From IMG/VR virus record IMGVR_UViG_3300021404_000028, positions 1-36,822 of that record: 36,822 nucleotides of DNA. One strand, given 5' to 3'. Made by a program: the position numbers and the translations under genes. The notes below the pieces were generated by a model. That model made no database searches, was not told where the DNA came from, and worked only from the letters and a program-made list of their open reading frames with translations. Of this stretch, positions 29,890 to 36,822 are shown piece after piece. Positions within the stretch are counted from its first letter, which is position 1. Every line of letters begins with the position of its first letter. Origin of the DNA: a virus.

Positions 29890-31667
29890 TGCCTATTCAA
29901 GCGCTGCCTATCTTTTGTTATTACGATGTCCAGCGCTTTACGCAATTTGGCTCTATGGATTGTGCCAACTGGTATGGAATTCAGGTAGAAAATGGCAAAA
30001 AACAGCAAGCCTTATATCCTGCCATGGGAAGAAAGCACGTACATTATCGCAATCAAAATCGCTTGGTGTTTGATACAGAGCCACGGGATGAATTTCGAAC
30101 CATTGACTGGCTTTATGTGATTGAAGGAACCCAAGTCATAGCCTACGACAGAGCCTTTAATGCGCAAAATATTGGCAGTATCGAATTAACAGGCGAGCTT
30201 TGGTTTGCCTATTTAACTGTTGGTAACGCAGTGTATGCGCTTCTTACCAATGGACTGCACGTTTACATCATTACTGAAATTGGTACTTCGGTCACAATGA
30301 CAGTTTGTACAGACACGAATGCACCTACAAAGCCTCAATATGTCGCTGCCTTTGGTGGCCGATTTATTGTAAATCAAATGGGTACCAATACGAATTATCT
30401 AACTCAAATTAACTTGGGAGGCTCCCCTCCGGTTGATCCAAGTAAGATTTTTACTATCCCCGATGGAGGGTCTGGATTCGCCCTGTTTTTCAGCTCCTCT
30501 GGGATAGTAAGGTCTTATGCGGTATTACACACGCAATTATACATATTTACGGATTTCACGACTGATATTTGGGCAAATATTGCCACTCAAATTGATGTTG
30601 CCGGAACGATTCGGGAATTTCCTTGGAAGATTAATACCTCTTACAACTGGGATTATGGTATTGCTGACCCTCTAAGTCTCTCAGTGGACTTTGGGCGCAT
30701 GGTCTGGCTTGGTAAAAACCTAAATGGTTTGGTGTCCTTCATGGCCTCAGATGGTGGCCAGCCTGTTGATATATCCTCCCAAGCAATCAACGTACTGCTT
30801 GAAAATGCAGCCGATGATGATAACGGGCTTTCTCCATTCTTAAGAAACACAACTGACGGCTTCTTATATCAGTATGAGAATACGATTTTTTATCGTGTGT
30901 CTGCTGGAATCTATGACAATACCGAATTACTTGACCCAACAACCTTTGCCAATTCACTTGAATATAATTTTGAAACCAAAACTTGGGCGCGCGTTATTGA
31001 ACTAAATGGCAGCCGATGCCGTATTCAAAAGCACGTTTATTTCAATAACAAGCACTTGGTCATAGTTCAGGGAGACCCTGCAATTTATGAGATGGCTGGG
31101 AATATTTATTACAATGAATTGAGAAACCCTGCTCAATCAAACGTACAGGCTCCCGATGCGTTTCTTAAATTCCCTATGCGATATGAGTTAGTTACACCTC
31201 CCATATTTAATGAGGATTATTCGGAGTTTATTGATGATTACGTGGAAATTGACTTTGTATTTGGCGATCAGACGTTTTATCGTAGCAATGCGCCCTTTAT
31301 CAATACGACTTTTATTATTGGTGAGACGCCTGGAGCCGATGGTAAGCCTGTTTACATGGTTGAGGAAGATGGGGAAACGTTTCTCATTGAAGAAGGCACT
31401 AACACGCCTACGTTTGACGATACGCATTATAACGCCTTATTTAAACCTCATATTGAGCTTTATTATTCTGATGATGGTGGCGTATCTTACCTTACCGCGG
31501 ATTTACGAGAATTTAGTCCACTAGGATTTTATCGCTGGCGTATGCGCTGGTATGAATTGGCTATAAGCAGAAATCGCAGATACAAGCTTGTTTGTGTAAG
31601 TTCGGCACCTGTAGTTATACTAGGAGCTGTACGCAATACAAGGCGTGCGAGTGGAGGGGCTAACTAA
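29889..31667 (+). CDS. P22 gp10-like packaged-DNA stabilisation protein
   Basis: 592 residues (P22 gp10 has 472), overlapping the previous stop by one base. Six copies sit between gp4 and the tail needle in P22 and help hold the DNA. The start, YYDVQRFTQFGSMDCANWYG, and a beta-propeller-like series of GxVWLGKNLNG-type strands (WLGKNLNGLVSFMASDGGQP) fit the family, as do TFANSLEYNFETKTWARV and the C-terminal FYRWRMRWYELAISRNRRYK. An extra acidic stretch near 480-510 contains two similar VEEDGETFLIEEG units. Confidence rests on these and on order. Confidence 0.85.
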   Translation: MPIQALPIFCYYDVQRFTQFGSMDCANWYGIQVENGKKQQALYPAMGRKHVHYRNQNRLVFDTEPRDEFRTIDWLYVIEGTQVIAYDRAFNAQNIGSIELTGELWFAYLTVGNAVYALLTNGLHVYIITEIGTSVTMTVCTDTNAPTKPQYVAAFGGRFIVNQMGTNTNYLTQINLGGSPPVDPSKIFTIPDGGSGFALFFSSSGIVRSYAVLHTQLYIFTDFTTDIWANIATQIDVAGTIREFPWKINTSYNWDYGIADPLSLSVDFGRMVWLGKNLNGLVSFMASDGGQPVDISSQAINVLLENAADDDNGLSPFLRNTTDGFLYQYENTIFYRVSAGIYDNTELLDPTTFANSLEYNFETKTWARVIELNGSRCRIQKHVYFNNKHLVIVQGDPAIYEMAGNIYYNELRNPAQSNVQAPDAFLKFPMRYELVTPPIFNEDYSEFIDDYVEIDFVFGDQTFYRSNAPFINTTFIIGETPGADGKPVYMVEEDGETFLIEEGTNTPTFDDTHYNALFKPHIELYYSDDGGVSYLTADLREFSPLGFYRWRMRWYELAISRNRRYKLVCVSSAPVVILGAVRNTRRASGGAN

Positions 31668-31969
31668 TGGCTACCATTTTCATCGACCGAATTGATGCCT
31701 CACCGATTTTAAGCGATACCTTTGAGCCCCCATTTGCAACCTGGCTTGCAGTATTAGTAAATGTGCTTAATGAAGACATACAGGACATACAAGGCTATTT
31801 CAATTTATTAACCGCACAAAGCTATACAGCTGCCCAAATTACGGCTATGCAAGCTGCCTCACCCGCCGTATTAACAGATGGCGTTTTACTGTACGACTCA
31901 ACAAACAACGAATATGTAGGCAGAATCAGTGGGTCTCTAGTCAAGTTCACTACGACCTCATACCCATAA
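31667..31969 (+). CDS. Small virion-associated protein (unknown)
   Basis: 100 residues; ATG overlaps the previous stop by one base (TAATG). N-terminal helix and beta segments (WLAVLVNVLNEDIQDIQGYF), then AVLTDGVLLYDSTNNEYVGR as in fibre-attachment motifs and a short end. The position after the gp10-like gene is where P22 has the tail needle (gp26). It is too short for a needle trimer, but a plug-like role cannot be excluded. Family not recognised. Confidence 0.55.
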   Translation: MATIFIDRIDASPILSDTFEPPFATWLAVLVNVLNEDIQDIQGYFNLLTAQSYTAAQITAMQAASPAVLTDGVLLYDSTNNEYVGRISGSLVKFTTTSYP

Positions 31970-31978
31970 GGAGATGTT

Positions 31979-32632
31979 ATGAGCTGGCTATCAAGTTTTT
32001 TACATCCTGAAAAAGGTTACGATCAAGCGCAAGGACAGCTTGATAAATACTATAATCAAGGCCAAGGCTATTTGCAGCCCTATAACCAGAATGGTCAAGA
32101 AACCTATGGTAAATATTCAGGCGCTATGGATAAGCTTTTAAATCCTACTGCTTTGCAAGATGAATGGTCTAAGAATTACCAAGAAAGTGAAGCAGCCAAA
32201 CAAGCAGAAGCCCAAGCGTCACAAAGTGGTCTTAATGCTGCTCAGCAAATGGGTTTGAGTGGCTCAACTCCTGCACTTCAGGCGATTCAAGGCGGTACTT
32301 CTGGAATCGTTGCTCGCGACAGACAGCAATACCTAGATGACCTTATGAAAAAATATATGGCGGGGATTGGTATCGGTCAGGATATTTACGGTCAGGGTGC
32401 TAATGCTGCTGGAAAAATGAGCCAAAATGCAATGACACAAGGCGAAAATTCTGCTCAAACTCAATTTAATAAAACCAATGCTCCAGGTGATTTATTTGGA
32501 AAGCTCTTGGGAACTGGTCTAGGCGTTGCTGGAAGTGCTTTAGGTGGCCCAATTGGAGGAGCTTTAGGAGCTGGACTTGCTCAACATTTTGGTTGGTCGC
32601 CTACAGGTTCCTATATGCCTGGAGGGTCATAA
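31979..32632 (+). CDS. Ejection/internal virion protein, small (gp7-like position)
   Basis: 217 residues, AAGGAGA before ATG 31979. Gln/Gly/Tyr-rich N terminus (QLDKYYNQGQGYLQPYNQNG), Ala/Gln-rich helices, then a Gly/Ala-rich hydrophobic segment (LLGTGLGVAGSALGGPIGGA, about 175-195). Low-complexity helices plus a glycine-rich hydrophobic hairpin are typical of proteins that leave the head with the DNA and insert in the envelope. It is the first of three such genes in a row, as in P22 (gp7, gp20, gp16). Confidence 0.65.
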   Translation: MSWLSSFLHPEKGYDQAQGQLDKYYNQGQGYLQPYNQNGQETYGKYSGAMDKLLNPTALQDEWSKNYQESEAAKQAEAQASQSGLNAAQQMGLSGSTPALQAIQGGTSGIVARDRQQYLDDLMKKYMAGIGIGQDIYGQGANAAGKMSQNAMTQGENSAQTQFNKTNAPGDLFGKLLGTGLGVAGSALGGPIGGALGAGLAQHFGWSPTGSYMPGGS

Positions 32633-32633
32633 A

Positions 32634-33938
32634 ATGGCTTTGAATATTCCAAATGTCGATTCGCCTGGCAATAGCTTTATAAAAGGAATTGATACTGGCT
32701 CTAATATGTTTGCCAAAATCATGAACGCCAGATACAACAATTCTCTTCACCCATCTGGTGATGTAGCAAATGCTTTGTATGTGGAACAGCTTCGAAAACA
32801 ATATGGTGATAAAGACCCTCGTTATTTAGAAGCTAAACGCGCTCATGAAATGGTTCTCCAAGCGCGTCAATCGCTTATTGGCTATAGAGACGTATTAAAT
32901 CAAACAGCAGGAATCAGAGCGACTTCGCCTCTAGGTAGGTTGATTGCAGAAGGCAAAGGACAGGGCGCAATTGATATATTGAAAGGTCAAGGTCAAGGAG
33001 GAGCTCAGACATCTCAAGGACAACAAGGAGCGCACGCAACTCCTCAAGTTCAAGGAGGTCAACAAGGCTCTCAAGCGGTTGCACCCAATGCCCCTGGAGT
33101 TCCAAAAGACGCTCGATATAAAGAAGGAGAACAATATTATAATTCTGAGGGCGATCCGGTTTATGCAGATGATGAAACGGAAACTAAAAATAAAACTGAT
33201 ACTAATCCGCGCACGTCAGAAGAACGCAGAGCCTATGAGAAAGCCATTGCCAAACAAACAACCGATGCTGCAGTTCGCAATAAGATTCCCTATGCTGAAA
33301 ACGTAAAAATTACTATGGACAGTATTGACCCTAAAATTCTCACTCAATTTTCAGGATTGAAAGGCCATTTTAAATTAGCCAAAGAACTTTGGAATATGTC
33401 AAAAGGTAATCCATCTCCTGAATATCTGGAGTATCAAAAAAACGTGACTTCTGCTGATACGCTTAAAAAGCAATTAAGGCAATTCTGGGGAGAATCCATC
33501 CAACCTTCCGCTACAGAACAGATTGGTAAGCTTACCAACCCTTCGACTTGGTTAAAAGACCCAGCTGTTGCTGAGCAACAATTTAACCAATTAAAAAAGA
33601 TTACCGAACAGGAATTGAAATCGTTTACTGCGCATGGGACTTCTCCCATTAAACTTGATTACGATGAAAAGAAAGGTTTTTATACAGATGAAGAGGAAGA
33701 GCCCAAAAAATCCGCTTTGCAGCAAAAAGTTGAGGGAAGCGGTAAAAAATCATCCGCGCCAAAAATTACAAAAGAAGATCGCGAATATGCCAATGTGGTA
33801 TCAGGTCAAATAAGTGATGTGATGCCCAAAGCTACAGGTGAAGCTATAGTGCAAACTGCAATAGCAGAAAATAAATCTGTGGATGAGGTTATAGAAAAGC
33901 TGGTTGCTCAAGCCGCTAAAATGAGAGGTGGCCAATAA
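32634..33938 (+). CDS. Probable ejection protein, middle (gp20-like position)
   Basis: 434 residues. ATG 32634 with GGAGGG 7 bases upstream is chosen; an upstream start at 32577 lies inside the previous gene. The N-terminal 100 residues are helical, 110-170 is a Gly/Gln-rich disordered stretch (GQGQGGAQTSQGQQG), followed by charged helices and a Lys-rich region. The C-terminal region, YANVVSGQISDVMPKATGEA, is helical. No lytic transglycosylase motif is seen. Assignment rests on composition and on its place between two other ejection-type genes. Confidence 0.6.
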   Translation: MALNIPNVDSPGNSFIKGIDTGSNMFAKIMNARYNNSLHPSGDVANALYVEQLRKQYGDKDPRYLEAKRAHEMVLQARQSLIGYRDVLNQTAGIRATSPLGRLIAEGKGQGAIDILKGQGQGGAQTSQGQQGAHATPQVQGGQQGSQAVAPNAPGVPKDARYKEGEQYYNSEGDPVYADDETETKNKTDTNPRTSEERRAYEKAIAKQTTDAAVRNKIPYAENVKITMDSIDPKILTQFSGLKGHFKLAKELWNMSKGNPSPEYLEYQKNVTSADTLKKQLRQFWGESIQPSATEQIGKLTNPSTWLKDPAVAEQQFNQLKKITEQELKSFTAHGTSPIKLDYDEKKGFYTDEEEEPKKSALQQKVEGSGKKSSAPKITKEDREYANVVSGQISDVMPKATGEAIVQTAIAENKSVDEVIEKLVAQAAKMRGGQ

Positions 33939-35329
33939 TGGTTAATCTTTTCAAAGAATATGGTGTTGAACAGCAAGAACAGCCTCAAGAAGCTAAAAAG
34001 AGTGGCGGGATTAATTTGTTAAAAGAATATGACCCTCTTAATCAGCCTGGAACTGATGAAGAAGCCTTAGAACTAGCTAAAAAACAAATCAGCAAACAGT
34101 ATCCAGGCATGCCAGACTGGTTGCGTGATGCAATTCTTAAGATTACGCCTAAAGAAAATTCGCCAATGCTCGATGCAGCTGCAAAAGGCGTGTCAAACGT
34201 TACCAATGTGATTCCCGCAGCAGCCGGAGGATTATTGCAAGGTGCATCTATTCCAATTAGAGGCGTTGCATCTACCATACCGACCGAATTTACTCAGAAA
34301 TTGGCCAACAGTCCTGATTTATCAAATTTATTTCAAAAGCCAGAAGGAGAACTGCAAAATGCGGTTCATGACACTGGTGAATTCTTTGGAGCCCTTGGAC
34401 CTCTAGGTAAAATGTTTGGGGCTTTGAAAGGCGCTACTCAAGCAGCCAAAGTTCCAAAAGCATTGCAGAATGCAACTGCCTTAGCTGGAACTGGCTATTT
34501 AGGTACTCCAGGAGATGAATATGATAAAGCAATTGGTTCGGCCTCAGCCCTTGGTGCGGGCGCAGTAGGTAAAGTGGCATCAAAAGCGCTTGGGAAACTT
34601 GGGCCATTCGCACGTGGATTATTTAATGAATCCACTCCTGAGTCATTAATTGAAGCTATTCAAAAGCCACATGATGTATTGGAACAAGGCGCTCATGAAT
34701 TATATGGTCAAGTAAGAGAAGCCATTAAAAAGCGAGGAGTTAAAACGCCTATTAGTGAGGAACTGATTGAACAGGTAAAAGAGCATTTCCCAAAAAACGC
34801 TCGTTCTTATCAGGAATTATTAGAAAAAGCCAAACAAGGAGACTATGAGGCTATTCATAAAATTCAAAGCAGCCTTTATAAAAAAGGCACCAAAGCCTTA
34901 TCAAGTGATGATTTAGCAATTGAAAATCAGGGAGAAGATATTCTTGATTTGCGTGAAAAGATAAATGAAACCGTTAATGATAATTTAATTAAAGAAGGGC
35001 ATTTGGATATTGCTCATGTATTGAGTCAAGGCAAAAAGCTCTATTCTGACTTGCAGAAAACTTATTACGATAAATTATTGCCCAAAGCTGTAGGTAAATT
35101 AGTTCACCCAGAAACGAGATTAATTCCAAAAAATTTAAAAGAAGTATTCGAACAAGAATCTGTGCCCATGAAGCGCTTTTTAAAACGTCATCCTGATGTA
35201 TCAAAGCATGCAAAGGGATTAAAAGAAAAAGAAGCTGCAATGAAGGCATTAAGAAAATTAGCATGGGGTGCTGCTGGTGCTGGTGCAGGTGTGGCAGGAA
35301 CAAGAGCTGTAATTGATTTATTTGACTAA
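33938..35329 (+). CDS. Probable ejection protein, large (gp16-like position)
   Basis: 463 residues; ATG overlaps the previous stop by one base (TAATG). The N terminus has two VNLFKEYG / INLLKEYDP repeats. An Ala/Gly-rich hydrophobic part lies about 85-130 (VTNVIPAAAGGLLQGASIPI) and another at the C terminus (AWGAAGAGAGVAGTRAVIDL), separated by long Lys/Glu helices. Two membrane-active ends joined by helices fit a DNA-ejection protein. No enzymatic motif is visible. Its 3' end overlaps a tiny antisense gene by 12 bases. Confidence 0.6.
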   Translation: MVNLFKEYGVEQQEQPQEAKKSGGINLLKEYDPLNQPGTDEEALELAKKQISKQYPGMPDWLRDAILKITPKENSPMLDAAAKGVSNVTNVIPAAAGGLLQGASIPIRGVASTIPTEFTQKLANSPDLSNLFQKPEGELQNAVHDTGEFFGALGPLGKMFGALKGATQAAKVPKALQNATALAGTGYLGTPGDEYDKAIGSASALGAGAVGKVASKALGKLGPFARGLFNESTPESLIEAIQKPHDVLEQGAHELYGQVREAIKKRGVKTPISEELIEQVKEHFPKNARSYQELLEKAKQGDYEAIHKIQSSLYKKGTKALSSDDLAIENQGEDILDLREKINETVNDNLIKEGHLDIAHVLSQGKKLYSDLQKTYYDKLLPKAVGKLVHPETRLIPKNLKEVFEQESVPMKRFLKRHPDVSKHAKGLKEKEAAMKALRKLAWGAAGAGAGVAGTRAVIDLFD

Positions 35330-35389
35330 ATCATCTGCTGCCATATAGCACAGACAGAACATAACGCCGATAAAGATTAACCAAAGCAT
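35318..35389 (-). CDS. 23-residue single-span membrane peptide (unknown)
   Basis: ATG 35389, with TAGGTG 7 bases upstream, follows the stop of the 80-residue antisense gene by one base. The peptide is almost entirely one hydrophobic span, LWLIFIGVMFCLCYMAA, followed by DDLVK. Its end overlaps the convergent ejection gene by 12 bases. Size, linked start and clean hydrophobic span suggest a real membrane peptide, such as a small toxin, holin partner or exclusion factor, but it is short enough to be chance. Confidence 0.4.
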   Translation of the reverse strand: MLWLIFIGVMFCLCYMAADDLVK

Positions 35390-35390
35390 T

Positions 35391-35633
35391 TTAAGCACCT
35401 ATAGGGATGTGAATAAATTTAAATAAAAATCCGATTACGGAGGCTCCAAATATCAAATAGACGCCAGCCATTAATCGGTCGAAATGACTTCTCATTTCCC
35501 TAATTTGGGATTCAAGGTTGTCAAATCGTGTTTCAAAGCGAACGAGTGTATTATTAATATTATTAATCGACTGCTCAAGGAGAGCTAATCGAACATCGTC
35601 ACTATAAGAGTCTTTAATTTTTTGTGTAGTCAT
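35391..35633 (-). CDS. Coiled-coil protein with C-terminal membrane span (antisense moron)
   Basis: 80 residues from ATG 35633; a longer frame to 35690 adds 19 residues but lacks a good site. Residues 12-50 are a heptad helix (VRLALLEQSINNINNTLVRF), and 55-76 a membrane segment (GVYLIFGASVIGFLFKFIHI). A coil plus a C-terminal span resembles hemolysin XhlA-type holin helpers and small superinfection-exclusion proteins. It stands alone on the minus strand between the ejection and tail-fibre genes, the same place where P22 carries its immI/sieA region. Its own promoter is likely (TATAAC upstream), but its -35 is poor. Function inferred from topology and place. Confidence 0.65.
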   Translation of the reverse strand: MTTQKIKDSYSDDVRLALLEQSINNINNTLVRFETRFDNLESQIREMRSHFDRLMAGVYLIFGASVIGFLFKFIHIPIGA

Positions 35634-35706
35634 AGAATCACCCAGTGTTATAAGTAAAGTGTAACGAAGTGATGGCCAAAAAACAAGCATTAATTATAAG
35701 GATATA

Positions 35707-36822
35707 ATGATGACACTTGTACGAGGTAGCAATCCGATATGGTTTGAGGTTGATTTAACAGCACATGCTTTTGATGATACTTTTTACCTATTCATCTTAG
35801 ATAACGAAATTCCCTACGGCCCATTACCCACATGGCAAGATCCATTTGGTAATGTGGAATGGTCTAATCCTATAAGGTTTTTAGCCAATGGAACCCTGCC
35901 AAATAATATTTATTTCGATCCTGATGTTGTCTATAGGCTGGAGTTCAGACAAGGGCCTACACAACAAGATCCACTTATTTATTTGGTGGAGAATTACGTG
36001 CCTGGTGGCAGTGGGATTACGCCAGTTGATGAGGCTGCTTTCTCTACTGACAACCAAATAACAAACCCTCAATTTGCTTTGTTAAACTTCTCTAGTCCTT
36101 TGATGCTAACAAGTATTAGCACTCAAGTTTTAGAAGTGGCTCCTGGATGGTTTTTGAATTTAACTGGAAGCGGGAACGTTATTCTTACTCAAGTTTTATT
36201 AAATAGCGCTGTGACAAGTGATCCTACAAATGCTTCCTATGCCTTAAGAATTCAATTAAGTGGTAGCTGGACAAATGCTTATTTAAGCCAACGTTTTACT
36301 CAAAATGGCGTGCTTTGGGCAAATACTTGGATTTCTACCTCAGTAACGGCTCTTTCTGGAAATCCTCCTCAGACTGTCTCAGCGATTTTGGTAGATTCTC
36401 AAGGTAATACTTTAGCGACTGTTTTGAATGATACGCCTCTAACCTCAAGTTTTAATGCTTACCCAGGCGTGCCAACTCAGTTGCCAGCATCTATTGACAC
36501 AGATTTCCCTCCAACTGCTTATATTGAATATCAGCTGAGCATTCCAAATAATGCCGATGTGACAATAACCAGTCTTCAATTAATCTCATCCGATGTGAAT
36601 GTCGCTTTCCCTTATGAGCAAACCACAATAGAGCGTCAAATAGACCATACCTGGCATTATTATCGCGATTCTGTAGTGATGCAGCCCAAGGATAGTTTAT
36701 TGACTGGCTGGGATTTTGGCTTAAATGCCTGGCAATATGCATCAACGACCCTAACCACACCAAGCATTTCTGGAACTCCTGCTCAATGCGCTTATACTGC
36801 TGACCAAACAATTATTTATCAG
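35707..36822 (+). CDS. Tail fibre/spike protein, N-terminal part (runs off the right edge)
   Basis: 372 codons from ATG 35707 (or 35710), TAAGGA upstream; no stop before the window end. The first 100 residues, including FYLFILDNEIPYGPLPTWQD and LIYLVENYVPG, resemble the head-binding domains of podovirus tail spikes and fibres. The rest is beta-type with WHYYRDSVVMQP and LLTGWDFGLNAWQYA, elements seen in phage fibre C-terminal modules. It joins in frame with the open frame at 3-995 when the 5-base overlap of the ends is merged, giving about 701 residues. Receptor unknown. Confidence 0.75.
   Translation, partial: MMTLVRGSNPIWFEVDLTAHAFDDTFYLFILDNEIPYGPLPTWQDPFGNVEWSNPIRFLANGTLPNNIYFDPDVVYRLEFRQGPTQQDPLIYLVENYVPGGSGITPVDEAAFSTDNQITNPQFALLNFSSPLMLTSISTQVLEVAPGWFLNLTGSGNVILTQVLLNSAVTSDPTNASYALRIQLSGSWTNAYLSQRFTQNGVLWANTWISTSVTALSGNPPQTVSAILVDSQGNTLATVLNDTPLTSSFNAYPGVPTQLPASIDTDFPPTAYIEYQLSIPNNADVTITSLQLISSDVNVAFPYEQTTIERQIDHTWHYYRDSVVMQPKDSLLTGWDFGLNAWQYASTTLTTPSISGTPAQCAYTADQTIIYQ

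Noticed and set aside
35634-35706. Strong minus-strand promoter for the antisense cassette
   Set aside because: TATAAC is a good -10, but TTGGCC lies 21 bases away, and no -35 fits at 16-18 bases; not listed as a feature.

Overview
The window is a phage genome, almost certainly complete and circularly permuted, with a podovirus-type (P22-like) virion. The evidence is a contiguous head block in P22 order: small and large terminase, P22-type portal, scaffold, P22-type coat, gp4-like head-tail adaptor, gp10-like DNA-stabilisation protein, three ejection-type proteins, and tail proteins. The last gene runs off the right edge and an open frame runs in from the left edge. If the 5 bases ATCAG shared by both ends are counted once, the two halves join in frame as a tail fibre/spike protein of about 701 residues and close a circle of about 36,817 bp. 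The host cannot be named from the sequence. The DNA is AT-rich, Shine-Dalgarno sites are strong and sigma70-type promoters are present, which suggests a Gram-negative (probably gammaproteobacterial) host.

Layout. 1-7021 (+): tail fibre end, a decoration-like protein, a large fibre with a collar-like tip, a fibre-assembly-like protein, small conserved proteins, a probable homing endonuclease (endonuclease VII type), a run of tiny charged proteins and another fibre-like protein, closed by a strong terminator at 7063-7110. 7164-8843 (+): T4-type lysozyme, a small coiled-coil protein, a VRR-NUC nuclease and two unknowns, closed by a terminator. 8844-9192: a gene-free, structured gap. 9193-13835 (-): leftward early operon with RecE-like exonuclease, RecT annealing protein, small zinc-ribbon proteins and an SF2 helicase. 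13836-13992: control region with two tandem consensus leftward promoters and a divergent rightward one. 13993-17832 (+): Cro-like regulator, many small unknowns, an SPFH/prohibitin-like membrane protein with two small membrane proteins, terminator. 17936-19720 (+): replication block (winged-helix protein, initiator with internal iterons, cold-shock protein). 19710-21057 (-): second leftward operon headed by a J-domain protein. 21272-35329 (+): packaging, head, neck and ejection genes. 35318-35633 (-): a two-gene antisense membrane cassette. 35707-end (+): tail fibre start.

How it fits together. The two leftward operons share a near-identical 16-base element inside their promoters, so one regulator probably controls both; the only small helix-turn-helix regulator visible is the Cro-like protein. 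Replication probably starts at three 22-bp-spaced iterons inside the initiator gene and recruits the host helicase: no ring helicase is encoded, but an isolated DnaB N-terminal domain sits between scaffold and coat. RecE/RecT plus the SF2 helicase would serve recombination-dependent replication. No integrase and no CI-type repressor are visible, so a temperate lifestyle is not supported. The most unusual signals are the orphan DnaB domain, the long hairpin that buries the coat ribosome-binding site, the shared operator-promoters, the SPFH membrane cassette and the antisense membrane cassette.
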